Assembly (NCBI GenBank): GCA_002189035.1
Contig: NEEC01000004.1
Span: forward strand, 1,984,001 to 2,048,000
DNA length: 64,000 bases
Reading direction: 5' to 3'
Origin: Utricularia gibba
Lineage: Eukaryota > Streptophyta > Magnoliopsida > Lamiales > Lentibulariaceae
Positions within the stretch are counted from its first letter, which is position 1. Each line of letters begins with the position of its first letter. This document shows, one piece after another, positions 47,193 through 57,427 of this stretch. Both the position numbers and the translations under genes were made by a program. The notes under the pieces were generated by a model. It was not told where the DNA came from and did no database searches. It saw nothing but the letters and a program-made list of their open reading frames with translations.

Positions 47193-47784
47193 CAGGCACT
47201 GCAAAAGTTTTGTCTTGGTGTCTACAAGACACCCCTTGTAGGCACTGCGAAACGCTGCTCTCAGTGTCTGAGAGACATGCGTCCCAGGCACTGTAGAATG
47301 CTGCTCTCGGTGTGTGGAAGACACGTTATTTTAATATTTTTACTAGCATTCGATCCTTAGGTATCGTTCAAATCGAGTGGATATTTGTTTATTTTAAATT
47401 TATATTAATGCTCGATCCAAAGTATACCTAAGGATTGAATGCTAATAAAAATATTAATATTAAAAATACACGCTCGATCCGAATCACATCTAAGGATCGA
47501 ACGCTAATAAAAATATTAAAATTGAAAATACACGCTAGATCCGAATCACAACTAAGTATCGAACGCTAATAAAAATATTAAAATTAAAAATACACGCTCG
47601 ATCCGAATCACACCTAAGGATCGAATGCTAATAAAAATATTAAAATAACGTGTCTTCCACACACTGAGAGCGGCATTCCGCAATGCTTGGGACACATGTC
47701 TCTCAGACAATGAGAGCAGTATTTTGCAGTGCCTACAAGGCGTGTCTTGTTGACACCGAGACAAAACTTTTGCGGTGCCTAGTA
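47193..47784. repeat. Large inverted repeat (fold-back) with tandem units in arms and loop
   Basis: The left arm (about 47193-47377) reads forward as ccaggcactgcaaaagtttt, then tgtggaagacacgttatttt, then gcattcgatccttaggt. The right arm (about 47601-47784) is its reverse complement with scattered differences; by eye it matches at the large majority of positions over about 185 bp. The roughly 220-bp loop consists of direct copies of the 62-bp unit. A transcript through this locus would form a long hairpin. Confidence 0.85.
47411..47646. repeat. Four direct copies of the about 62-bp unit (loop of the fold-back)
   Basis: Units begin at gatcc at 47413, 47475, 47538 and 47599. Each reads ctcgatccgaatcacac, ctaaggatcgaa, gctaataaaaatattaaaat, then a taaaaatacacg linker. 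A further copy lies inverted in the left arm (about 47328-47377). Same family as 45388-45565. Confidence 0.85.
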
Positions 47785-47896
47785 CATTGGTCTTCCAGGC
47801 ACCGATAGCGGCGTATTGCGGTGCTAGGAACACAATTCATCCAGGCACCGAGAGCAAATATTCAGAGTGCCTAGAATGCAATTCTTCCAATGTACA
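47651..47896. repeat. Five-plus tandem copies of an exact-period 46-bp unit
   Basis: Unit starts are at 47651, 47697, 47743, 47789, 47835 and a partial one at 47881, always 46 bp apart. Each begins (tg/gg/at)tc-tcc and contains a ggcaccgagagc-like block and a gcggtgcctag-like block, which can pair as a short stem. The left arm of the fold-back carries about three inverted copies (47193-47327). Confidence 0.85.
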
Positions 47897-48230
47897 TGTA
47901 GATAGTGTAGAGCATGTAATAGTTGCACCCAGACGTATGAGCCAACAGTGTGTGGAAACTTGAAGCATCCTTCAACCCTATCATATCTTTCTAGGAACTG
48001 CAAATTCTAGTTTCCAGTGACTGTATCACATTTGCTGTGACAACAATCCAGCATAAATAAGACAGTTCACCGTAGGAAATAACCCAATGTTAGAAGCAAA
48101 TCATGTCTGAAATAACTGATGTGTTTGCACAATATGAATACAACACAACGCAATGCTTATCAACTATTGGAAAATGAAATAAAATATCTTTAAGCCAAAC
48201 CAATAAAATATCAGGATTCATTAGTACACC

Positions 48231-49656
48231 TTATACCCTTCTTTGTGTGGTCTCTCTCCATTGCGCAAACATTATCTCCGCCATTGAATCCCGCCACTGT
48301 GTCCACTCCTCTGAGTTTCCTATAGAGGAAATATGTTCATCATCTTCATATTCCTGTGAATCCGGATTGCGGTACTCTTCCGGAATGACCTCTTCCCATG
48401 GATTAGTTGGCATTTCTCATCGAATAAAATTGTGAAGCAGGGCACATGCAAGTATGATACGAGTTTGCGTTTTAATAGGATAAAAACTATAACTTCGTAA
48501 AATACCCCACCTCATTTTCATTAGACTCCATGCCCTCTCAATAACATTCCTTGCAGAAGTATACCGCATGTTGAAATATTCTTTCGCATTCTATGGAGCC
48601 ATGGACCTAGCACCCCACTCTTTCAGATGGTACCAAACACCTTTGTAGGGTACTAGAAATCCCTCTGCGTTTGTGTAGCCATTATCACACAAGTAATAAT
48701 GCCCTACAAAAAAATGGAATACATGAAAGTTAGTCATAACTATGGATTTCTACACATTGTAAGCACCTACCTTTGCGTACAGTGAATGCTCTTTGTCGAC
48801 AAACTACATCTCGCAGCGCCCTGCTATCAGCAACGGATCCCTCCCAACTGGACAACAAATAGATGAACATGAGCTTATCATCATACACTCCTAGCACATT
48901 AGTGGACACGATTCCTTTACGATTCCTCCACTTTGGTTTATCCTGATTCTTGACTTTCACCTGAAAATATGAACCATCCAATGCACCCAAGCAATTCTGA
49001 AAATTAGAGCAGAAAGTTACAACATGCAGAATACACGTTGCACATCCACAACTATGAAGAAAAATCTTCTTGCATACCTCAAAAAATTTGAAGCTAGAAT
49101 TGGGATCAGAAACATCAATTGGCATAGGTGTCTTAAGTAAATTTTGGTGCAATGACAGCACCGCCGACAATACCACATTGAAATATTTGGACACTATCCA
49201 ACTGCTTTGCATGAATTCAAATTTCTGTTGCCTTGTTTTTCTGTGATGACCTAAAATACCCAAAAACAATGCAACTTCCTCTGGAACATCGACATACCTT
49301 GAAATGGTTAGTCCACCATTACTTCGAAGAACATAACATGACTTGTTGAAGACATCTGCACTTAATCGTAAGTTTTCAAGACAAGCACTCCTTGAATCAA
49401 ATAACAAGGCAGTCAAATGCTCTATTTGTCGTGGTATCTTTTCTCGGTATGAGAACCGAATTCTCCTATCGGTTGGTGTACAACAGAAATGCAACATTAT
49501 AACAATCATAACTCGCATAATACATAGATGCTGACCAACACAATGTGCCGTAGCAAGGGCAGCCAAAATAATCTTCTTTGAAACCATTGCAACAACCTCA
49601 ATAAGCAACGCACAATCTACTGCAATGTTCGGAAAAAAAAAAACCGACTCCATCAT
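48231..49656 (-). pseudogene. Harbinger (HARBI1-like) DDE transposase, nearly complete but interrupted
   Basis: Minus-strand exons are about 49656-49078, 48996-48771 and 48703-48231. The first holds a helical N-terminus and TISRYVDVPEEVALFLGILG. The second holds NCLGALDGSYFQVKV (first catalytic Asp), KWRNRKGIVSTNVLGVYDDK and WEGSVADSRALRD (second Asp). The third holds YYLCDNGYTNAEGFLVPYKG, YFNMRYTSARNVIERAWSLM (catalytic Glu) and RWGILRSYSFYPIKTQ. The whole DDE_Tnp_4 nuclease core is recognisable. Two stops remain, both explicable by C-to-T change: a TAG after ARSMAP and a TGA after LHNFIR. The true start is uncertain. Confidence 0.85.
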
Positions 49657-50029
49657 ATGCGAAACAAAAAATAAGTACTCTTGGCTTAAATTGAAGTATG
49701 GGTTTTCGTTAAAATATCAGAATTCGAATTCACTCACCATATACCTAGAAAAACCCAACAGATTTGTGTTGAAGAGGATGAACAAATACACAGATTTAAT
49801 GTTACGAATTTTCTTATGGAGTAGAAGGGTATTATCGACCAAGTTGTATTTGTGTGAGATGGGTTTCTCAAAACCCACCTCACACGTGGGTTTTGTGAAA
49901 CTAGCAGCTGCAGGTTTAATTCGGGATAATACAAACCCTTGTGTTTTACTAAACCATCCCAACAAACACATACAACTCTTTTTACTCAAGGGTTTAGAGG
50001 GCTAAACCCACCTAACAAACGAAGCCTTA

Positions 50030-50439
50030 ATGTTTCACCACACTTGGCTCAAAGTGATAGGATTTTACACTAAAAATATAGTATAAAAATATCAAAGGAT
50101 TATGTGTTGCTAGCCTAACACAGTCCCAAACACAATAGGCTTAAAATACTTTAATTTTTTTTAAAAAATAATTCTTCAATTATTCTCATATTCATCTCCA
50201 TTGCCTTCATACTCTACACTTTCAAATCCTAATTGTTCCTTCTTATTCTTCATTTGAACAAGATTTTGAACACTCCCCAAATTATCCTCGGATTCAAGTT
50301 TCATTAGATTAATTATCATTTTTATTCAAATTTCATATTTGAATTTCTCAAAGAAGATTTTTCTATGGAACTTTGTGAAAATATTTGCATGTTACCTACT
50401 TTATATTGAATCATAAGTTTTTTTTTTTTTGGTAGCAGC
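50030..50439. other. Flank of the Harbinger element, no gene
   Basis: AT-rich sequence beyond the right target duplication; no recognised coding or repeat structure. Confidence 0.3.
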
Positions 50440-51560
50440 TTGAATTGCATGAAAATGCATCTGAAAATCTTCAACTTTATTGAAATGAAATGAATTTTTT
50501 GCTATCTGTGTTGCACCCTTATTGTCCATATAGAAAGTAGTAGGTTGAGATTGATTTAAATCAACTTCTTCAAACATCTTACAAAGATAATGACTAATTT
50601 GAGATAGATGAAGTAGAAATATATCTCACCTCTACTATGAACTAGACCACTACCAATTTTCTTTTCATATTTCATAAAAAAAGGTGTTTCATTGAACTAA
50701 AAAATATACTAATATGTGCTTTTACAATTTGTGTTTCCAACATAATCACTATCAAAAAAGCCTAAAATTCTTGGTTGTTCATTGTTTGAGCAGGAATAAA
50801 AGATTTCATAATCCAACGTTTTCTTGACGTAATGCATGACTTACTTGACTACTACAAAGTGAAAAACTTTCAGTCCTTTCACAAATCTGGAAAGAATATT
50901 AACACAATGGAACATATCTGGTTTGGTGTGACTAAGGTAAATCATATTACCAACAAAACTAACTTATACATGCTCACTAATAATTTTTTTCCCATCTACT
51001 TTTTTATGTAAGAAGGTTTGTTGACTATGTGAATAAAGCCTTTAAATTCAAAGAATTTTATAATTATTTCATTCTAAACTTTTGAAACCTGTTTTAGATC
51101 ATTTAGAACCTTTTTCATCCTTAATGTTTTGTATTCTTCACCTTTTTTTATAACCTTGTGGTTGTTTAGTAGATGACTTCAATGAAGACATCATTTTATG
51201 TTCATATGATGAACAAATCAGGCATAATGAGCTGCAAGATCTAAAAGCAACTTCACAATATCAAATCTAGATATAGATCTGAACATTTCACTATTATTCA
51301 CATCATATATCTATGAATATTCTTTTGTGACTAAGTTTAACTTTTTTTTTATCTATATATTGTTAGTTCTGTATTTCATTCTATAAATCCACTTTAAACC
51401 AATTGATTCAGTTGTTAGATTAGGAGATCCCTGCACAAGTTCTCATGTATCATTATTTTATAATGGAATTCATCTCATTCTGCATAGATAACCTCCACCC
51501 TTCATCTTGCACAGCTTCTTCATAGGTTGTGGGATCAATCATAACACAATAGGAGAGGAC
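50440..51560 (-). mobile_element. Ty1/Copia pol remnant (reverse transcriptase to RNase H)
   Basis: Minus-strand frames read in Copia order from high to low coordinates. EEAVQDEGWRLSMQNEMNSI (about 51540-51470) opens the reverse transcriptase. MIYLSHTKPDMFHCVNILSR and YVKKTLDYEIFYSCSNNEQP follow, with GFFDSDYVGNTNCKST (about 50960-50700) leading RNase H. EEVDLNQSQPTTFYMDNKGA and TQIAKN lie near 50570. Stops and shifts are frequent, and no LTRs were paired with it. Confidence 0.78.
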
Positions 51561-52662
51561 ATCAACTGATAGGTCCACTGTTTGATTAATAATGTTATTT
51601 AGTTTAGTAAGTATGCTTTTTATCCTTACACTTTGATCTTGGTCTATGTCAAATGTACTTTTTGTTTCAGGATTAAAGGAGCTTGCATTATCAGATACTT
51701 GATCACTCTCAGTTTATGATGATGGCTCAAAAATATTTTCTTGAGATAAGCAGTAATTTGTGTTTTTTTTATTGTAGCCTCAGATGTGCTATCTTATTGC
51801 TCATAATTCTCCGTTTCAATTTGATTCTCATCATATCTTATTCCAATAGTTTTATTTCCTATTTCAATTTGATTCTCATCACATCTAGTGCTGCTGCATT
51901 AATGTGGAATACTAAACTATATAAGTAGTGATCCTGTTTTATAGAAGATAGCGTACTTATCTCACATTGATGATTCTCTTGGAAATTTATCTCACATCAT
52001 ATAACTTTTTGAAATTGGAAAGCATATATGAAGTTTGTCGAATGTCATCTTTAAAATCAAGAAGTTATCAGTAGAAAATCAAGAAATGAAAGTCTACCAT
52101 TACAATATACCTTGTTGAAGACCAACCAAAAAGAATTATGATGCATTAAAGTTGGTGGATCATACTTCTATTTTTATTTAGTGTCATCTAAAGATGAGAG
52201 ATTATAAACAAGTAGCAATATGGGCAAAAATGATTATGTAGACTAATTTTTATGGACGGTAAGGAAATTGGGCTAATTTGCGTTAAGTAAACACGAATGA
52301 TAAAAAGTGCTCCACGTAAGCAAGACCAAGCGAGACTCTTTTCCACTAAGTATTTTTATTTGTAGTGTGTCTATATATAATTTAGTTAGGTTTTTAATTT
52401 AATTAATAATTGTATAATTAGTTATTTTATTTTATTTTTCTATAAGTTTGTTATAATTAATAAAGAAATTTTATGTTAAAATTTTATATAATTTGATTTA
52501 TTTATTTTTTATTTTTATGCATTTTAATTATGTAATTTTTAAAACAAAATTTTTAGAAATTAAAATATTATAATATATTTAATTTTATTGTGATTGGATA
52601 ATAGTTTAGTATTTAATTTGTTTTAAATGATTTATTAATGCATATTCAATAATTCTAATGGT
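51561..52662. other. AT-rich intergenic region, probably more retroelement debris
   Basis: The region next to the Copia remnant may hold its more degraded upstream part. The frame at 51683-51928 has no homology. No gene supported. Confidence 0.3.
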
Positions 52663-52667
52663 AATTC

Positions 52668-53724
52668 TGCAAGTGTACAGAAATCGTCAAAGTAATAAAA
52701 TAAGATCGTATCCACATAGAATTGTTATTGGAAATTTTTTTTTCAAAACAAAGACTTAGAAAGATTGAAAACAAAAGAAAGATTTGTTTTGAAGATAATA
52801 AGAAAACTGACCGTTATAGCATTGTCCCTTATTTTGTGAGATTATAGAATCAACCATGCCACCAGAGCCATTTCACCTCTTGTGATAACCCATGTTTTCC
52901 CCACATCTAAATCTAACCCCTACCCCTCACACCTCGAAGACAGATTAGATAGAATGTATCTTACCAACGATGTACGATTGAGCCCTTCTTCTTAGGAGCT
53001 TGAGTCCAACTTTTGATTCTCTCACACTAGCTATATGGTACGAAAGATCACGTTGGTAAAGAAAATGTTGCGAAAAACAGAATCAGACCTCAAATTAAAC
53101 GCTGGAAAACATAATAACACAGTCACACGCGCATAACTTGCACAAGCAAGGCTTCACAGCAGATACTTAGTCGCAAGCGCTCACACGTGCATGATTGACT
53201 CTAAACAACAAAAGTTGATGAAAAACGAAGGGAAAGTAATCCAAAACATGTTAGACTCGACTCTAAACCCTAATTTGACTCTTTGGTCATCCACCACTTG
53301 ACTCCCTCTTCAGGTCTTCCCATTTGGATCTTTATATAATTGTGGAGATTTGTCGGGCTTTCTTGATGGTTTCACATCAAATCTTTTATCTCAATCTTCT
53401 AAAATTTGATAAAAATCTTCTAGGATAAAATCCAAATTTTCTAAGATAAGATGCGAATCTTATCTTATCCGAGAATCTTTGACCGAGTCTTCATCCAAAT
53501 AGACCGAATATTTACCTCCATCAAAGTAGTTCGAAAATCCCTCAAATTATTCCAAATTCGTCCTGAAAAATCACAAAACACACTTTCCCTCCTAAAAGAT
53601 CAAAATGGTATGAAAGATATAAAATTCTTCTAAAAATATAAGGAAAGTGGGATAAAAAGAATGTAAAACTCATCTAAGATAGTTCTAAAAAGCACAAATA
53701 TAAGTGATACAAAATCACTTATCA
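52668..53724 (+). mobile_element. Solo-LTR-like element with AATTC target duplication
   Basis: The block starts TGCAAGTGTACAGAAATCGTC and ends ACAAAATCACTTATCA. It has the TG...CA ends of an LTR and exact 5-bp flanks aattc (52663-52667 and 53725-53729). It contains taagatcgtatccacatagaat, a motif I associate with plant retroelements. Its last about 110 bp are repeated in diverged form at 59757-59863. No internal domain adjoins it. Strand is assumed. Confidence 0.75.
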
Positions 53725-53729
53725 AATTC

Positions 53730-54299
53730 ATTTATTTTAATTTTGCAAGTCAATTGATACTATAAACATTCCATTGGATTATAGTTTATTGCAAATGCAA
53801 GATCGTCATATTTCGAGTCGAATTTTGATCCATAAAGATTTGAACAATGTTTATATATTTAAGCATTGGGATAACATTTTACTGAGTTCTGAAGACTTAT
53901 CGAATTCAATATGATTACCATTTGTTAACATCATTGATAGAGAGTTGTGTCTAGAAACAAGAATATTTCATTTAGTTTATGGAAATGTAATTTTTTTTGT
54001 ATTTATTTTTTAACTATATTTCTAAAGAATATTCTAATTTTTTTTTCAATTACATTATAGAATGTATCCATTATTTGGGGATTTCAAGTGGGTGGTGATG
54101 ACATCTATATTAAAAGGACATTTAAGAATGTAAATAAATGACTATAATTTCTTGAAAATAGATTTAGATGGAGAGAGACTCCACTAAGAAGTGCAACTAA
54201 ATTTTCAATTTCCAAATGATATTCAGATATTAAGATAAAACAAAAACAATATTAGAAATCACAAAACAGATTATTCATTCATTTTATTTGGTATTCGAG
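53730..54299. other. Intergenic AT-rich spacer
   Basis: No recognised gene or repeat. Confidence 0.3.
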
Positions 54300-55400
54300 T
54301 GCCACAATGTCAACCTCGTTCATGTTTCTCTCGACATTTATCATGATATAAGTATCATTGAATCTCATCCATCTTCTTGACCTAAATCTTATAAAACCTT
54401 ATCAGTATACTACATTTATAACAAATCCAAGGTCGATTCTCGAATGACCATTTGATTTAATGGCATTTGACACATTTTCCCACATTCCAGAGCATGAGTG
54501 CAAGGAAAATAATAGATCATCCACTTTCCACATGTACATGTTTGAACTTATAAGTCAATAATTTGTCGATTTCTCTTAGCACGTTTCCTGCTTACGATGT
54601 AAACATAACCTACAAGCTGGTCAGAATCCCAATAATACAATTGATAACGACCTGTCTTTTGTTGATGTTTATGAAACCATGAGTTCATCTTATGTATAAA
54701 CATTTATAAAAAAAATTTAAATTAGTAAAAGTAGCATAATAATGTAATTAAAAATAACATAATTTACTTTTTTATTATCATTGAAATGAGTAATCTCTTG
54801 TTGTCTTTTAATGAGCATTGTTTGAGTCCAACAGAAAATAGAATCTACAATGATGTATATGTGATATCTTTATATTTGTTTGAATATGCCATTCATGCAT
54901 TCCACTTGATTCATTGTCAAATATTCATGACGTTGCCATTATCATATGCATTTGCCCATTTATTCATGTTCCAAAATCTCCACACAATTTAACCATTATG
55001 CTGCTGATTGATAAGTCATTATTTACTTCATGTAACCTTGGAATTTCATCAAATTTGGAGTAGAACCAGCCACATATAAACAATCTTTCAGCTTCTTATT
55101 TTTTACCGAATTGTTAAAATTAGATACAAAATGTCTAAGACATCATCGATGATGAAACCTGCTAGTATTGAATGTCTCTTTAGAACTCACGGTACCGTAT
55201 ACTTGCATATCTATCGGAGATAATTGTATTAGCTTGTCGTTTAATAACAAAATAATTCAAATGCTCAATAAATCAAGAATAAAATTCATGATTTTCATCA
55301 TCCACATAGGACATATGCAACAAGTATAATATGTTCACCATCATTGTGACAAACAACAATTAATAATTTATGATCATACCTATATTCTTGAATTAGATTC
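54300..55400 (-). mobile_element. MULE (MuDR-type) transposase remnant
   Basis: On the minus strand, from high to low coordinates, decayed frames follow a plant MULE transposase. YDHKLLIVVCHNDGEHIILV (about 55370) matches the segment LLVA-A-DGN--I-P-AF. TIISDRYASIR (about 55220) is followed by NKKLKDCLYVAGSTPNLMKF. KWANAYDNGNV is followed by ECMNGIFKQ (about 54960-54860). The SWIM zinc finger VQTCTCGKWMIYYFPCTHAL (about 54530, CxCxnCxH) closes it. Many stops are present, and no terminal inverted repeats were located. It abuts the unassigned sequence at 55401-55958. Confidence 0.8.
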
Positions 55401-55958
55401 AAATAATCTAATGAAATAAAAAGAGACTGCAGAAAAAAAAAGCGTAATTCACGTAAACGCTTCCAAAAATTGTTAAGATGGAGATGGGATGCTTGTAGGA
55501 GATGTTCCCTGGGAGTATGCCAACAAAACATTAGCTTCCCTTTACAATGCTTCTTACAGGTTTCTGAACATGGTGTGTTGCCTGTTTTTCCTCTGAGAAT
55601 GTTCATGACTTCCTGCAACAGACTCAGAATCGTGAACCGGTCGTACGCCATTGGGCTCGGTGAGCTGATGCATTTCAAGGTTAAAATAGTATGTAAGCAA
55701 GAGCCAAAACTAGGATGCTGCGCTGCAGATTTCAGAACCCCACGAGGATACATAATTTGTCACTCTGTTTTTTCCGCTAAGGATTCTCTGTAGTGCAACT
55801 AGACTTGTTTTTGAGTAAGGCATTGTGAATTTGAATGCTGCTTCAACAGATACCGCGAGAATACATATTGGAAACTCATGTTTCAACGCCGGCTTTCGAA
55901 GGAATCGAAAGAAAATGGATTGAGGGCCATTTTCACTGAATCGAATAACGGATGCCAA
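55401..55958 (-). other. Unassigned possible gene start next to a housekeeping-like promoter
   Basis: A minus-strand frame opens at 55958 (MASVIRFSENGPQSIFFRFL, then RKPALKHEFPICILAVSVEA) and closes at 55710; a second frame (55753-55298) begins MYPRGVLKSAAQHPSFGSCL. I recognise neither. Directly upstream (55960-56030) are a ccctaat telo-box-like element and tgggctc, atgggccga-like site-II elements, as in promoters of constitutively expressed plant genes. This may be the first exon of a gene truncated by the MULE-derived DNA, but the evidence is weak. Confidence 0.25.
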
Positions 55959-56088
55959 AGCCCTAATTCATAATGGGTTTTCCATGAGCCCAATTTGTAC
56001 TATGGGTTTCCGTCGGCCCATTACAAATTTTTTTACATAATATAACGAAATAAATAAATATATATATCGATATTACTCTCCATAATCA

Positions 56089-56132
56089 TCACTTTTCACT
56101 TCTCACTTCTCACTTTTCACTTCTCACTTCTG
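56089..56132 (+). repeat. Pyrimidine-rich CACTTYT repeats before the GARP gene
   Basis: Imperfect repeats of cacttctcacttttcac run up to the ATG at 56140. This is likely 5' UTR sequence; CT-rich leaders are common in plants. Confidence 0.6.
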
Positions 56133-56139
56133 AGTTCTC

Positions 56140-57427
56140 ATGGATTCTCCCGCTCTTTCCTTATGCATGTTGACGTCCGAGACGTTCGAAATGTTTCGAG
56201 GGAGGCTGGATTTTTTCACCTGCGATGATTACGGTGTGCATTTGATCAGGAATCCGGTCTTGACGACTCCTGTGGTTGCAATCAGTAGGCATCGTGTTCC
56301 TCCCTTGGTGATTTTCCCGTTCGGCGTTGTGAATTATTGCGCTAAATCGTGGTTTTTATGTTAACGCAGTAGTCTCCGTTTCGAAGGGAACCAGAAAAGT
56401 CGCTTGCATTTGCCTCCCCGACGGCATGAATTTATACTGCATGTTGAAAGTGGTGAGCTTGGTCGTCAAGATGTATTCCGGGGGGTTGCTGAACAAGCCG
56501 TCCCGAAACCAATGCAAACGGATGGAACGCCCCAATCTAGCAGAGGAGGAGCCCACAACATGTATGTGGGTGAAACCTCAAACAAGCCAAGGATTAGCTG
56601 GGACGCTAAACTCCATGAAATCTTCGTGAATGCGGTCAACAAAATAGGGTTTGAGAGTAAGAAAATATTTCCGTAAAGGGTTTAGGGTTTAAGAATTTTT
56701 TATCGGAAGGATGACACAGTTTTTTGGGTTTTCAGATGCTTCACCCAAGAAAATTCTGGTAGAGATGAACGTGCCCGGACTAACACGAGAACATGTAGCG
56801 AGTCATCTACAGGTACTGCATGTTTTGAGGATGAAAACCCTGATTTTCGATCATCTGCTTTCATTCTTTTTTTAATTGTGTTGTTCTATGATCTCATTTT
56901 CAGAAATATCGGAAGCATATGACTGCAAAAAGGGTGCAGAAAAATAGAATTCTTAGTGGAAACGGTTCCACATTTATTGAGCAGCAACCCAATTCTTCAG
57001 CTCCTCCTCCATGCTCCCAAGTTGAACCGTGTGTTACTACTCCTCCAGCTGAGCAGCAGCATGCAGCACCACGTCTGGCGCAGAATCCTATTATGGATTT
57101 CAACTGTTTGCAGGAAGAACAGCATTCTCAGTCTAATGACAATACATTCGAGGCCATGTATGAGGATCAGATTCTTCCAGACATTAGTATTGCAAGGGAA
57201 TACACACTAGAGGACATTGTTGTTATGGACGGTAATCAGTTTTCCAATTTTCAAGTATACTTTTCATAATCATCAATCACAACTGATATGTATAATTGTT
57301 CGTTGTTTTCACAGAGTCGGGCGAACCATTCCTCACAGAATCAGAAGCTCCTCCCCTCCCACGTAGCACCTCATTAGAGGATGATTATGTGTGTCTAAGC
57401 CCATTATGGGAAAGTGTTGACTTCTAG
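56140..57427 (+). CDS. GARP-type Myb transcription factor with degenerate receiver-like N-terminus (type-B response-regulator-like), five exons, one probable frameshift
   Basis: Exons 56140-56284, 56370-56656, 56736-56812, 56904-57231 and 57315-57427. The GARP DNA-binding domain is split over exons 2-4: KPRISWDAKLHEIFVNAVNK, then PKKILVEMNVPGLTREHV, then ASHLQKYRKH, the hallmark of type-B response regulators and related GARP factors. Exon 1 (FFTCDDYGVHLIRNPVLTTP, then VVAIS) resembles part of a receiver domain but lacks a clear DxxMPxMDG phosphoacceptor block, so cytokinin phosphorelay input is doubtful. The C-terminus is acidic and Pro/Gln-rich. Exon 2 is one base short for its neighbours' phases. 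The frame shifts between about 56470 and 56550, most simply in the six-G run after tattcc. An alternative acceptor after tttcgaag would also restore frame. Restored length is about 316 aa. Confidence 0.7.

Larger units (their letters stand above)
41590..50026. mobile_element. PIF/Harbinger DNA transposon, 8.4 kb, with nested insertions
   Basis: The left terminus GGCCTCGTTTGTTAGGTGGG(TTTA) at 41590-41613 and the reverse complement of the right terminus (50003-50026) are 24-bp inverted repeats differing at one base (GGCCTCG/GGCTTCG). TTA flanks both sides (41587-41589 and 50027-50029), the classic Harbinger target duplication. Inside, a Myb/SANT ORF1 (plus, 42190) and a HARBI1-like DDE transposase (minus, 49656-48231) converge. 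Between them lie an Athila-like LTR with gag, a broken FCP1/NIF-like phosphatase gene, a Gypsy pol remnant and a fold-back array. Both transposition genes carry stops, so this copy is not autonomous. The termini look young compared with the contents. Confidence 0.88.

Noticed and set aside
45388-47896. CRISPR-like repeat-spacer organisation
   Set aside because: The units are contiguous tandem repeats without unique spacers, in a plant nuclear context.
47552-47963. Open frames over the fold-back array
   Set aside because: They read through 46-bp and 62-bp tandem repeats and have no independent support.
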